A stretch of 64,000 nucleotides of DNA. Source: an uncultured Porphyromonas sp. GTDB lineage: Bacteria > Bacteroidota > Bacteroidia > Bacteroidales > Porphyromonadaceae. This document shows, piece by piece, positions 7,428 to 16,493 of this stretch. The stretch covers positions 1-64,000 of the forward strand of contig UQDF01000001.1 of the NCBI GenBank assembly GCA_900539765.1, read 5' to 3'. The notes below the pieces were generated by a model that saw only the letters and a program-made list of their open reading frames with translations, searched no databases and was not told where the DNA came from. A program made the position numbers and the translations under genes. The number at the start of each line of letters is the position of its first letter. Positions within the stretch are counted from its first letter, which is position 1.

Positions 7428-10400
7428 AGCTGTGGAGTCTGAGAGATTGAGTTTACGGTATCAGGAGCGATGGGCATAGCGTGTGATAGGCTATCCGTGG
7501 CGATCGATACGGAGGTGCTGTCTGACGGGATCTTGTCTAGTTCGTCAGGCTCCTTCTTAGGATCGTCAGGCTTCTCGGACTTCTTCTTTTGCCACCACAT
7601 ATAGTTGCGAGGATCGAAGAGATCCACGAAGCGACGTGCCTTGAGCTTGACTAGATAACCAGCTCCTGTCTCGGTCACTACGCCCTCGAGCATATTGTCG
7701 TTGTTACGTCTGTGGAAGAGCGTCACATACTGTCTGCCCGCCTCATCAAGACGATACTCAAAGGTTACGTTGTCGATGAAGGTCTGCTCGTAGTTGGTCG
7801 GCAGATTGCCAGAAGCTACGCGTCCTCCGATGACGAAGCGTATGCGATCGTTGAGGAAGCGACGACTGAAGCTATAGGTATAGTTGGTCTGCTGTAGCTG
7901 AGACTGATTGTACCCTCCTAGCTCCATACCGAGAGATAGATTTGTTCCCTCGAGGAGCTTGCCTGTTAGGTTGTTGAGCTCACTCATGGCGACGTTGCTG
8001 AGTACTTTCTCCATCGACATCTGTCCCATATCGGAGGCGAGGTAGGTACCCGACACGAGCATAGCTACCGCCTGCTTGCCACGCTCCTCTTCGCTCATAG
8101 AGGAGAGCTGCGTCTGCGTCTCTAGGTCTTCAGGGGCTGCTAGGTCGAAGGCGAGTGACATATCCTTTAAGTTTTCATCCGCCTTGATGGATACCTCAAA
8201 GTCTACCTTATTGGTTGTCTCGCCTCTGGTCACGTCGGCTCGTAACTTTTGCGAAGCGATGAAGTGTAGGTAAGGATCTAGTGGCTCACCACTCCAGACG
8301 AGGTAGCTCTCGGGATCGATGTCGAAGTGTCGTCGTCCTACGACAGGGAAATCATACTGCACCTCTCCTCCATTGAAGTCGTACCGCCCTACGAGGCTCA
8401 TCGTGCCGAGTGGCGGATACTTCAGACGAAGGTCTCCTCCGCCCTGTATGCGTACGTAGTCTTGTCCTCGTGAGGAGAGGTCCACACCGATCTGTACTGC
8501 AGGTTCTATGTGAAGTGCCACAGATAGATCCATACGACCCAGGGACTGCGTGCGCGTCTCTTCAGGCTCCTTGATGCTCGTTGTATCGGAGACGTTGACA
8601 AACTCTACAACGCCCGACATATTGTCCTGAGCCTTGATAGTTGCTTGCGACATAACGTAGGTCGCATTGGTACCTCCATGTAGTGTGACAGAGCCAAGTA
8701 GCTGAGGCGCTGTCAGGTAGCCCTGCAAGCGTAGGTCGGCAGAGAGGATAGCTCGGCCATAGATCGACTGCTTGTTGTGGTATTTGCTGTCGATCACCTG
8801 AGCATGGTCGGCATAGAGACGGAGATCGCTCTTGAGTGCCTCTGGTCCAAAGAGGTATAGCCAACCATCGAGGTAGAGGGAGGTCTCCTTGCCTTGTAGC
8901 GTGAGCTTATAGTCCTTGAGGTTTAATCGGCTCTTCTGGATAGTCAGCGGACGACTATCTAGTGTGTATTGATTGCCCGTCAGAGAGAGTGCGACCGATC
9001 CGTCGGTAATGTGTGACGTTCCGTTGAGAAGAGGACTCTTGGGGGTACCAGTCACAGCGATCGAACCATCGAGCGCACCAGATAGACTGATGAGGTTGCC
9101 ACCCATGAAGGGGTTAGCCAGTCGTAGCGGGAAGGATTCAAATAAAGCGTTCATATCGAGAGCCTCTTGACCCTTACGGCTATGGTAGATACCATCTACG
9201 GTCAGTGCTAGATTACCATTGCTACTCACCTGAGCGGTGACATATTGAGAAGCGTTGTCACGAGGCTCATAGAAGAAGGCGACACTCACGTTGCCGATCT
9301 CCCCATCCATATAGGTCATCTCATTGACCGAGAGATCACCCGTGGCACGATAGACATTGTTTACACGCTCGATGCGTAGATCCATAAAGGTACGTCCACT
9401 CATATCTGGGAGTCGCAGGATGCGTGACAAGTCGCTCAGCTCTAGTCGCTGTACATTGCAGAGTAAGCTCTGTATATCGCTCTGCTCATCCATCTCACTA
9501 TGCAGTGTGAGCTGGGCGCCTCGAGGGTTCGTCAGCTCCAGGTTGGCAAAGATTTGATTGTCCTCATGGAAGTAGAAGAGCGCATTGTCTTCATTCGCAC
9601 GAAGTCGCTCGCCAGCGAGATAGATATCCTTGTTGGAGAGGCTCACGCCAAAGCCCTCGGTGTTGTAATAGCCACTAGCTCCCAAGCTGTAGAATAGTTC
9701 GTGGTCTCGTAGCCAGTCGAAGTCAAGATTGATGGCTACGAGGTCTGTCTGAGCCGATCCGATGATCTTGTATGGAGGACGCTGCTCTTGTCGCTCCCCT
9801 TCGAGGCTTAGATCTATCTGTAGCAACGGATGCACATAGCGCTGGGCAAGTTCCTCAGAGTTAAACTGATCGGAGAGGTCAGACAGGAGGAGAGGTCTCA
9901 TAGCCTCAGAGGGTAACTGCTGGCTCACATGGTTCAGGTGGTCTAGGAGTATGGGTCGACTCGGGGAGAGTGTCGTCAGCTGGAGGAGAGCGTTGTCACA
10001 CTGTATCGTGTCGTACTGTAGCTGGTGTAGCTCGATACGTCCATTGATCCCTAGCTTGGGACTGGTCAGTAAATCCGCATCGAGAGACTCTACAGATACA
10101 TTGTACTTCTCTAGTAGCGAGCGAAGCGGATGTTCTGACCCCATATGTAGTGCTATGTGGGCATTGGGTAGGACGCCTATTAGGTCGCTGTAAGCGGTCA
10201 GTCGTGGCGTGTCAAATTGATATTCTCCCGCCCACTTGGAGATGCCAGAGATAGAGGTCAAGAGCTGACTCAGACCCTCCTGCGTAGTCACACGCAGGTC
10301 TATGTCGGTGCTTCCTAGCTGTGCTAAGACTTGTGTCGTGTCACTAGCTAAGCGTAGGTCGATCTGCTCGCTATCTATTCGCTGAGAGCCGATGGCGAAG

Positions 10401-12340
10401 TGTAGACCAGACAGCTCGCCATCGATCACATGGGTCTCTGCAAAGTCGCTGTAGAGATCTGCCGACAGCCTCGCACGTCCCTCCATAATGCTATCGCTCA
10501 GACCCATAGTCTGCAGATCTAGGTGGGCGACATCTAGATCTATCTTACCCCCGAAGGAGGGCTGCTCACCAGCTGTGATCAGCATACCCGCAAGATTCCC
10601 AACGAGCTGTGCCGAGGGGTCATTAGCCTGTAGAGAGACCGCAACGGAGTCTCCACGCAGAGAGCCATCGAGTGCAAGGTTGTGGAGCGCATAGCTTCGA
10701 TAGTTGACCTCATCGAGATCTACAGCGATGAGTCCATTCTTGTTTTTGGCCTTTAGGGACAAGCCTGCGCCATCTGCCTTGATCGTTCCCGAGATCACTC
10801 CGATGGAATCTCGTGGCATAAACTGAGCGACATCCAGACCATCGAGCTGACCATCGAGCTTGTAGCGCTGCTGATTTAGTGCGTATAGCCCGTTGAGGGC
10901 TAGCGCCCCCCTAGGAGTACTTAGATGTAGATCCGCTGTGATCTGATCTCCGTGTAGTGTGCCGTCTAGGTCTAGATCCATCCTATCTGGTAGCGTCACA
11001 GAGCCAGACGTCTCGTCTATGCCAGCCAGGGCTAGAAGTAGTTTAGCCGCAGGCTCTGTCTGTATATTACCCTGTAGGGAGGCTGTGCGTGCTCTTTCAT
11101 CGAGTAGGTTAGTCGCTTTGCCACTAGCAGAGAGTGCGATGAAGCCCTCTTGCTGTAACTCCAGATTGTATATGTCTAAAGCACGCAGCGAGCCCCGTGA
11201 GCGCACGTCTATCGACAGTGGCACGTCAGCCAGCTGCTTGTGCGCTCCAGGGCTATAGAGCATACTGTCTAGGCTAATGCGCGTGTAGTAGTATAGGTCT
11301 TGTGGCGCTAAGGTACCCTTGAGCTCGGCGGTGACGACCGCCTCTTCATCACCAGAGAAGAGGTCTAGGGGCAAGATCAGATCGCCAGCTAGCTTACTTG
11401 TGGGGGTAGCTAGCGAGAAGTTGCGCATATTGATCACCTTGTCCTCTAGCTTAAAGTATCCCCTAAACCGCTCCATCTGCGCTCCGCTCTGCTCTTGTAG
11501 ACTCAGCTGGTTAATGTCCATCTGTACCAATCCCTGGCTATTGATGGCGAGTCCATCCATATCTACATGCGCATCACGATAAACCATATGACTATAATCC
11601 ACGTAGGGGAGCTGGACTATGGCAGTATCTCTCGCATAGGTTGCCTTGGTAAGGTCTAAGTCGATATGATCTATGAGTAGGTTAAAGTCTGGGAGCTCTA
11701 CCATTACCTTGTCGATAGCACCACGATCGACCCAGGCATCGGTGTGTACTCCAGAAGGGTAGAGGTGTATGTAACTGGCAAAGTGTGTGAGATCCACACG
11801 ATTGACATTGATACTCATCGGAGAGCCCGGCTCGCTGCTCTCCGTCGTGTCAATCTGGGTGTAAGCAAAGAACCCATCAGCTAATGAGACCGCAGCGATA
11901 TCGATATCCATCGAGCTCAAGTCTACCTGCACATGTCCCGCATCCATATCCCCTAGGCGAGCATCGATACGGCTACGATTGAGACTATCTAGAGGCATCG
12001 CCACGATCGCATCTTGTAGCTTCAGGCGGGGAGCCTCTATACGCTTGTTAAAGAGAGGCATCAGTGGCAGACTGGTGCGTAGCTCGTCAACCCATATGAT
12101 CGTGTCACTGCCCTCAGTGGCGAGTAGCTTGTCGACACTTACTCGCAGCGGAAAGCTAATGCGCATCTCCTCGACAGTAATATTCCAACCAGTCTGCTCC
12201 TCGAGGGTATGTACGAGACGTCCTACTGCCCAGCGCTGTATAGTAGGCAGGTAGACCGCACCCACCAGCAGTAATAGTACTGTCAGTGGGACGAGAAGTA
12301 GGATCCAAAAGAGTTTACGACGTCTTCGTACGGATTTCAT
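7424..12340 (-). CDS. tamB: Translocation/assembly module protein TamB
   Basis: A 1638-residue AsmA/TamB-family protein. A basic N-terminus (KSVRRRRK) precedes one membrane helix (about residues 10-30) anchoring it in the inner membrane. A very long periplasmic region rich in short beta strands follows, consistent with the lipid-carrying groove of the family. The DUF490/TamB domain occupies roughly the last 400 residues (YDFNGGEVQYDFPVVG, later YLASDMGQMS and the ELNNLTGKLLEG segment). A charged, disordered tail (about 1570-1638) follows WWQKKKSEKPDDPKK and is an unusual extension. A -7 box lies 90 bp upstream. It is the first gene of a tamB-tamL operon. Confidence 0.9.
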   Translation of the reverse strand: MKSVRRRRKLFWILLLVPLTVLLLLVGAVYLPTIQRWAVGRLVHTLEEQTGWNITVEEMRISFPLRVSVDKLLATEGSDTIIWVDELRTSLPLMPLFNKRIEAPRLKLQDAIVAMPLDSLNRSRIDARLGDMDAGHVQVDLSSMDIDIAAVSLADGFFAYTQIDTTESSEPGSPMSINVNRVDLTHFASYIHLYPSGVHTDAWVDRGAIDKVMVELPDFNLLIDHIDLDLTKATYARDTAIVQLPYVDYSHMVYRDAHVDMDGLAINSQGLVQMDINQLSLQEQSGAQMERFRGYFKLEDKVINMRNFSLATPTSKLAGDLILPLDLFSGDEEAVVTAELKGTLAPQDLYYYTRISLDSMLYSPGAHKQLADVPLSIDVRSRGSLRALDIYNLELQQEGFIALSASGKATNLLDERARTASLQGNIQTEPAAKLLLALAGIDETSGSVTLPDRMDLDLDGTLHGDQITADLHLSTPRGALALNGLYALNQQRYKLDGQLDGLDVAQFMPRDSIGVISGTIKADGAGLSLKAKNKNGLIAVDLDEVNYRSYALHNLALDGSLRGDSVAVSLQANDPSAQLVGNLAGMLITAGEQPSFGGKIDLDVAHLDLQTMGLSDSIMEGRARLSADLYSDFAETHVIDGELSGLHFAIGSQRIDSEQIDLRLASDTTQVLAQLGSTDIDLRVTTQEGLSQLLTSISGISKWAGEYQFDTPRLTAYSDLIGVLPNAHIALHMGSEHPLRSLLEKYNVSVESLDADLLTSPKLGINGRIELHQLQYDTIQCDNALLQLTTLSPSRPILLDHLNHVSQQLPSEAMRPLLLSDLSDQFNSEELAQRYVHPLLQIDLSLEGERQEQRPPYKIIGSAQTDLVAINLDFDWLRDHELFYSLGASGYYNTEGFGVSLSNKDIYLAGERLRANEDNALFYFHEDNQIFANLELTNPRGAQLTLHSEMDEQSDIQSLLCNVQRLELSDLSRILRLPDMSGRTFMDLRIERVNNVYRATGDLSVNEMTYMDGEIGNVSVAFFYEPRDNASQYVTAQVSSNGNLALTVDGIYHSRKGQEALDMNALFESFPLRLANPFMGGNLISLSGALDGSIAVTGTPKSPLLNGTSHITDGSVALSLTGNQYTLDSRPLTIQKSRLNLKDYKLTLQGKETSLYLDGWLYLFGPEALKSDLRLYADHAQVIDSKYHNKQSIYGRAILSADLRLQGYLTAPQLLGSVTLHGGTNATYVMSQATIKAQDNMSGVVEFVNVSDTTSIKEPEETRTQSLGRMDLSVALHIEPAVQIGVDLSSRGQDYVRIQGGGDLRLKYPPLGTMSLVGRYDFNGGEVQYDFPVVGRRHFDIDPESYLVWSGEPLDPYLHFIASQKLRADVTRGETTNKVDFEVSIKADENLKDMSLAFDLAAPEDLETQTQLSSMSEEERGKQAVAMLVSGTYLASDMGQMSMEKVLSNVAMSELNNLTGKLLEGTNLSLGMELGGYNQSQLQQTNYTYSFSRRFLNDRIRFVIGGRVASGNLPTNYEQTFIDNVTFEYRLDEAGRQYVTLFHRRNNDNMLEGVVTETGAGYLVKLKARRFVDLFDPRNYMWWQKKKSEKPDDPKKEPDELDKIPSDSTSVSIATDSLSHAMPIAPDTVNSISQTPQL

Positions 12341-12429
12341 AAGCTAAGTTTGGTGCCTGAATGAGCCGCAAGCGCCCTCGGTGCTCGCTCTGAGCGGAGC
12401 CACTCTAGGACGAAACGGCTAGACGCGTA

Positions 12430-12437
12430 CAAAGGTA
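12430..12437 (-). promoter_or_regulatory. -7 box of tamB
   Basis: The minus strand reads TACCTTTG, a perfect match to the Bacteroidota -7 consensus TAnnTTTG, 90 bp upstream of the tamB start codon. No clear TTTG is seen at -33: that position is occupied by the heptamer repeat tract. Confidence 0.6.
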
Positions 12438-12442
12438 CAAAT

Positions 12443-12470
12443 TTAGGAGTTAGAGATTAGATATTAGAGG
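12443..12470 (+). repeat. Heptamer repeat tract, site 2
   Basis: TTAGGAG-TTAGAGA-TTAGATA-TTAGAGG, four 7-bp units in phase, begin 5 bp upstream of the tamB -7 box and so cover its -33 position. Confidence 0.75.
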
Positions 12471-12546
12471 CAGGGCTAACACCTTTTTTGAGGAGCTGGG
12501 CCAGATTTAGGTCGGCGTATTCCAATCAATTGAGACTATAAAACAG

Positions 12547-12711
12547 AATAGCCACGTGGAGAATTGACATTTTCCACGTGGCTATTTTTTATTCTCCACG
12601 TAGGGGAGAAATGATTCCTCCGAAGTTTCATTGGATTCCTCCGAAGTTTTATTTCACGCCCACGTGGAGAATGTTTTTTCTCCACGTGGGGATTTGAAAA
12701 TATCCACGTAG
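12547..12711 (-). repeat. CACGTG hairpin element, copy A
   Basis: About 165 bp, the reverse complement of the copies at 33955 and 61228. Its left end is a perfect 14-bp inverted repeat, AATAGCCACGTGGA (12547-12560) and TCCACGTGGCTATT (12573-12586), with a 12-nt loop. Two copies of ATTCCTCCGAAGTTT follow at 12614 and 12635 (21-bp period), and then another CACGTG hairpin. It lies 23 bp past the stop of the beta-helix lipoprotein gene and could act as its terminator. Confidence 0.88.
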
Positions 12712-12734
12712 AAAAAATGGTTGGGTTAGGGCTT

Positions 12735-14267
12735 CTACTCCTTCTCTTCTGGCGGAGTGATCGCCTCGTAGGCCCCAATGGTATAGCCACCGAGTCGATT
12801 CTTGCGTCGAGGCAGACCCGTACGATCGAGGTCACAAGTCGTAGGAGCTATAGGCGACAGCTCTTGTAGACCAGCCGTCTCCACTGGATGAAAGTCAAAG
12901 TGAAAGTGATACGGAGCTTGTCTATTGCTACGATCCTTGTAGTCTTTGCCTAGCATCCAGTAGCTGTCCACAAAGGCGACGGTAGCTCGATGACAAGTCG
13001 GAAAGAGCTCCTCGATGAGTCGCTTAGCTACGATAGAGTCCTGCTCCAGTCGTAGGTAGCAATGCTGTAGATCTAGCTGCGACTGAGCCGAGGGGTGCCA
13101 CGCCAGCTCGCCTGAGCGACGAAGGGTATCGCTCTGCAGTGAGATTGTCTGCCGCCCGTCTACAATGCTATTGATCATCTGGAGCTTACCCCCCTCACCT
13201 ACATAGAGTACAGGGCTACGCCTATGGTCAAATAGGTAATCACTCACCACCGTCAGATGCTCTGCCTGTACAGAAGCTTGCTCCATAGATAGGCAGGTGC
13301 CGCGCACATTGCTTAGCTCACTATTTCGTAAGGTATAGCTACCTCTGGTGAGGGTCAAGCCATCTCCGCCCATGTTGGTTATGGTGCTGGACTGAAGGAG
13401 TAGTCGCTCAGCTAGAGGATCGCCACCCTGGACGAAGGTCACGCCCCCTCGTCCATTGCGAATGGTCGTGTAGCGTATCTCATTGCCCTGGCTCTCAGCG
13501 GTAAACTGTATGTAGTCCCACTGATTCGGTAACAGACGATAGGAGACATCTGAGGTGAGGTTGTCTCGCCTGATACCCTCTATAAGGATAGGTCGAGAGG
13601 CAGAGCCCGCTAGTGTCAAGGCTCCCCGCACGATGATCCTACCTCCTTGAGGCAATAGCAGATGCCCTCCTTCGGCAATCGTTAGCCGCACACCAGGCTC
13701 TATGGTGATGCTATCGGTGATCAAGTAAGGTCTTTCGCTACTCCAAAGGGTGTCTGTCGCTATATGCAAGTTGGCAGGTAGGGTAGAGATGTTTTGCCGA
13801 TAGCCCTCGATGCGGGTATAGTGGGTGACCCCATTACAGCGCCATAGGAGCGAGTCGGTCACTAGCGTCGGCAGATCTGAGTCCCCAGCCGTAAAGGTCG
13901 CCTCCACAAAGATATAGATGCTATCACGAGGAGGCAGCGTGATGTCTCGTATCTGCGAGCCGCTACGTCCGTCTACATTAATGCGGTATCCCTTGTTGCC
14001 ACCACTCAAGAGTGCCACCTCGTCAAGAAGTAGTGGCTGGTCGTGCTGATTGTAGATCATCGCCACGTGGGTCGCTGAGGAGAGCGAACTATAGAGCGTG
14101 TCTAGTCGTATCGTGTCGACAGATAGATAGGGCTGGCTGCCCTCTGAGCGGTCATACTGCCAGGGCGACCGCACACATGCTATCAGCAAGAGCGTAGCAC
14201 AGAGTACCCATAGGGGTATGCGAGTCAGACGTGACAGGGGGCGGGTAGATCTTCTTATTTCGTTCAT
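12735..14267 (-). CDS. Lipoprotein with right-handed beta-helix repeats
   Basis: A 510-residue lipoprotein. A basic N-terminus and hydrophobic stretch end in LLLIAC (about residue 31), a lipobox. Residues about 45-160 form a beta-rich domain resembling the Ig-like module found in many Bacteroidota lipoproteins. The rest (about 165-470) has the repeating pattern of a parallel beta-helix (LTIAEGGHLLLPQGG, GRIIVRGALTLAG, then NEIRYTTIRNGRGG). The C-terminal GLPRRKNRLGGYTIGAYE resembles the end motif of choice-of-anchor Q-type proteins. Substrate or role is unknown; these folds often bind or cleave polysaccharide. A good promoter lies about 80 bp upstream. Confidence 0.7.
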   Translation of the reverse strand: MNEIRRSTRPLSRLTRIPLWVLCATLLLIACVRSPWQYDRSEGSQPYLSVDTIRLDTLYSSLSSATHVAMIYNQHDQPLLLDEVALLSGGNKGYRINVDGRSGSQIRDITLPPRDSIYIFVEATFTAGDSDLPTLVTDSLLWRCNGVTHYTRIEGYRQNISTLPANLHIATDTLWSSERPYLITDSITIEPGVRLTIAEGGHLLLPQGGRIIVRGALTLAGSASRPILIEGIRRDNLTSDVSYRLLPNQWDYIQFTAESQGNEIRYTTIRNGRGGVTFVQGGDPLAERLLLQSSTITNMGGDGLTLTRGSYTLRNSELSNVRGTCLSMEQASVQAEHLTVVSDYLFDHRRSPVLYVGEGGKLQMINSIVDGRQTISLQSDTLRRSGELAWHPSAQSQLDLQHCYLRLEQDSIVAKRLIEELFPTCHRATVAFVDSYWMLGKDYKDRSNRQAPYHFHFDFHPVETAGLQELSPIAPTTCDLDRTGLPRRKNRLGGYTIGAYEAITPPEEKE

Positions 14268-14350
14268 CGGACAGTGGTAGTCATAGGTAGAAAATATGGA
14301 GTAAAGCGAGCTTAAGTTCGCTGAGCTGTCTGCAACGAGGCTCCTCCTCG

Positions 14351-14380
14351 CAAAAGTACTGAAAATAGCGATCGACGCAA
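14351..14380 (-). promoter_or_regulatory. Promoter of the beta-helix lipoprotein gene
   Basis: The minus strand carries TACTTTTG (14351-14358), matching TAnnTTTG, and a TTG at 14378-14380, giving a 19-bp spacer typical of Bacteroidota -33/-7 promoters. The expected leader is about 75 nt. Confidence 0.55.
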
Positions 14381-14496
14381 TCGCTCGTACGTTTTAGTCA
14401 GCGGGCTACTCATCACCTCCGACGACTCAGCTCACTCTGACCACCCTAATCCTCTAGATTCTCCAGCTTAACTATGATCTCCCCGATAAAATATAG

Positions 14497-14531
14497 AGCG
14501 AGTGCAACCCAAACATTGGATTGCACTCGCT
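14497..14531 (-). terminator. Terminator downstream of the tRNA
   Basis: A perfect 11-bp stem (AGCGAGTGCAA and TTGCACTCGCT) with a 13-nt loop lies 31 bp past the 3' end of the tRNA. On the minus strand it is followed by an A/T-rich CTATATTTTAT. Confidence 0.75.
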
Positions 14532-14562
14532 AGATGAATGGATGCAAAGCGCGCATCGCTGT

Positions 14563-14635
14563 GGTCCCACTTGGGCTTGAACCAAGGACTCCCTGATTAT
14601 GAGTCAGGTGCTCTAACCGACTGAGCTATGGGACC
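14563..14635 (-). tRNA. tRNA with CAT anticodon (Met or lysidine-type Ile2)
   Basis: A 73-nt cloverleaf on the minus strand. The acceptor stem is GGTCCCA/TGGGACC, the D arm contains AGCTCAGTCGGTTAGAGC, the anticodon loop is CTCATAA in a CCTGA/TCAGG stem, and the T arm contains the GGTTCAA sequence. The anticodon CAT serves methionine or, if the C is modified to lysidine, isoleucine AUA codons; I cannot separate these by eye. The initiator is less likely because the first acceptor pair is a normal G-C. CCA is not encoded. Confidence 0.93.
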
Positions 14636-14745
14636 CGAGATCTTGCCTCTGAGGCGTGTCTCTCTGTAGGCTCTGAGGAGCCTCGTTGCAGAGCTTGTGG
14701 GCTATAATCCTAGTCGTAGGAAGTGCCGTTCGCTCTGTCGTGGTG

Positions 14746-14753
14746 CAAAGGTA
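14746..14753 (-). promoter_or_regulatory. Candidate -7 box for the tRNA
   Basis: TACCTTTG on the minus strand, about 110 bp upstream of the mature tRNA 5' end. No -33 element is obvious, so the assignment is tentative; it would imply a roughly 100-nt leader removed by RNase P. Confidence 0.45.
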
Positions 14754-14843
14754 ATGCTTTTTTCTGATATAAGAACCTTCCCACAGAAAAAAACTCACTG
14801 AGAGTGGGTATGGCGGGGACTATCTCAAGTGAAGCAAAATAGG

Positions 14844-14851
14844 TACCTTTG
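14844..14851 (+). promoter_or_regulatory. -7 box of the C69 dipeptidase gene
   Basis: TACCTTTG matches the Bacteroidota -7 consensus and lies 33 bp upstream of the ATG at 14885. It overlaps a TTG (14849) that would otherwise extend the reading frame, so the upstream start cannot be on this transcript. Confidence 0.65.
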
Positions 14852-14884
14852 TCTCTACGAGATTTATATCAAGACACAAGTACT

Positions 14885-16327
14885 ATGAATAAGAAGATTT
14901 CTAATCTACCCTCTGAGTGTACGACCATCATCGTCGGCAGTCAGATGAGTGCTGATGGATCACGCATCGTAGCGCGCTCAGAAGACTGGGACGCTATGTT
15001 TGCCAAGAACCTCACCATCTATCGTCCAGGTGAGCCTGGGTCGGTCGATCCTATGCGCTTTGACGCATTCGATAGCCCCTTCGCTTGCGATCTGCCTGGC
15101 GATGCGCAGAGCTACTCGGCTCTGCCTCCCTATCATTTGAAAGGGCACTGGGGGAGTGCGGGCTTTAACGAGTCGGGTGTCGGCATGAGTGCTACGGAGT
15201 CGATCTTTAGTAGTGACGCTGCACTGGCTGTCGATCCACTTGTGGAGGATGGTGTGGCTGAGAACTCAGTCTTCAACATCGTCCTTCCCTACATTCACAC
15301 GGCTCGCGAGGGCGTAGAGCGTCTCGGCAAGCTTATCGAGGAGTATGGTGTTAGCGAGGGCTTTGGCATCGGCTTCGTTGATAGCGATGAGATATGGTAT
15401 CTAGAGACCGCTTCGGGGCATCGCTGGCTCGCTTGTCGCATGCCAGAGGAGCAATACTTCGTCACGGGCAATCAGAGTCGCTTCCGTCAGTACGATCCCA
15501 AGGACAAGGAGCACTTTATGGCATCCAGCGACCTCGTCGAGTTTGCCCAGGAGCATAGACTGTATGATCCGAAGGAGGGTGCCTTTGACTTTCACAAAGC
15601 TTATATCCGTGACGTGGAGCTAGACACTACGTACAATTATCCACGCGTCTGGGGACTCCAGCAGATGTTTACCCCTCAGATGAAACAAGATGTGGCTGTC
15701 AATGACTTCCCCGTCTATGCTAAGGCTGAGAAGCCGATCACGATGGAGGCTATGCGCCACGCCTTCCGCTTTCACTACGACGGCACGGAGCATGACCCCT
15801 ACCTCCACAGCAATCCGCACGAGGTGTACCGTCCTGTCTCTATCTTCCGTACTACGCAGACGCACATCTTACAGGTGCAACCTAAGCTCCCTGTAGCTGT
15901 CGGGCGGATCAACCACGTTTGCCTTGGTATGGCAGATCTAGGTCTCTTCGTGCCGCTCTTCCAGGGTGTGACCTCCTATCCAGAGCCTTATACTAAGGGT
16001 GGGGGTGAGTCTTCGCAGGAGTCGGCCTACTGGACCTTCCGCAAGGTGCAGGTGCTGGGTATGACCAACTATAATAAGTATGCTCCGCTGATCAAGGAGC
16101 GCTACCACGCCTTCGAGCTGGAGTGCGATGAGCGCATTGAGGAGATACAACGTCGCTATTGTCATATGCTAGACAAGGGTATGACGCATGCTGCGCAGGA
16201 TGTGCTACAAGAAGCTTCGGATGCGATCTTGTGGCGTGCGCTCGATGTAGCCGATGCGCTGATCGAGGAGCTCTTTACGCAGATGACACGCGATATACAG
16301 GCCGAGTACCTCTTCCACGGAGCTTAG
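14885..16327 (+). CDS. C69 family dipeptidase (PepD-type Ntn hydrolase)
   Basis: A 480-residue peptidase of MEROPS family C69. The predicted nucleophile is Cys12 in CTTIIVGSQMSADGS, which becomes the N-terminus after removal of a short propeptide; the segment AKNLTIYRP and the GFGIGFVDSDEIWYLETASG block are also family hallmarks. Such enzymes hydrolyse dipeptides with broad specificity and fit an amino-acid-fermenting lifestyle. The frame stays open upstream to a TTG at 14849, but that codon lies inside the -7 box, so ATG 14885 is chosen. No secretion signal is seen. The gene is monocistronic, with its own promoter and terminator. Confidence 0.9.
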   Translation: MNKKISNLPSECTTIIVGSQMSADGSRIVARSEDWDAMFAKNLTIYRPGEPGSVDPMRFDAFDSPFACDLPGDAQSYSALPPYHLKGHWGSAGFNESGVGMSATESIFSSDAALAVDPLVEDGVAENSVFNIVLPYIHTAREGVERLGKLIEEYGVSEGFGIGFVDSDEIWYLETASGHRWLACRMPEEQYFVTGNQSRFRQYDPKDKEHFMASSDLVEFAQEHRLYDPKEGAFDFHKAYIRDVELDTTYNYPRVWGLQQMFTPQMKQDVAVNDFPVYAKAEKPITMEAMRHAFRFHYDGTEHDPYLHSNPHEVYRPVSIFRTTQTHILQVQPKLPVAVGRINHVCLGMADLGLFVPLFQGVTSYPEPYTKGGGESSQESAYWTFRKVQVLGMTNYNKYAPLIKERYHAFELECDERIEEIQRRYCHMLDKGMTHAAQDVLQEASDAILWRALDVADALIEELFTQMTRDIQAEYLFHGA

Positions 16328-16355
16328 CTGATAGAACCTACATATATAGAAGAAA

Positions 16356-16392
16356 GGAGACCGCTCACCATTGGAGAGTGGTCTCCTTTTTT
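16356..16392 (+). terminator. Rho-independent terminator of the C69 dipeptidase gene
   Basis: GGAGACC and GGTCTCC form the stem base, with an inner CTC/GAG pairing, and TTTTTT follows directly. It begins 28 bp past the stop codon. Confidence 0.85.
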
Positions 16393-16407
16393 CTAACCTC
16401 CAATCCA

Positions 16408-16435
16408 TTGTAACGCTCTCCTTTTTGTATCTTTG
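16408..16435 (+). promoter_or_regulatory. Promoter of the LysE-family gene
   Basis: TTG at 16408-16410 and TATCTTTG at 16428-16435, with a 17-bp spacer, match the Bacteroidota -33/-7 layout. The start codon is 58 bp downstream. Confidence 0.6.
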
Positions 16436-16493
16436 CACGAGAGTAAGGTAGGAAAGGGCTCCGTGGGGCTTCTCCTGCCGATTCTATAGATAC

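Larger units (their letters stand above)
12341..12734. other. 394-bp intergenic region upstream of tamB
   Basis: No gene is supported here. From right to left it holds copy A of the CACGTG hairpin element (12547-12711), a heptamer tract (12443-12470) and the tamB promoter box (12430-12437). A short frame crossing the element on the minus strand merely translates the repeat and does not resemble a protein. Confidence 0.8.
14268..14562. other. 295-bp region between beta-helix gene and tRNA
   Basis: It contains the promoter of the beta-helix lipoprotein gene and the terminator of the tRNA. I see no gene. Confidence 0.7.

Noticed and set aside
12536..12835. Minus-strand frame across CACGTG element copy A
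   Set aside because: It only translates the element and the end of the lipoprotein gene in another frame; the element occurs in both orientations with frames broken differently.
14849..14884. Upstream TTG start for the C69 dipeptidase
   Set aside because: The codon lies inside the -7 promoter box, so it cannot be on the transcript; ATG 14885 places the catalytic Cys at a normal position.
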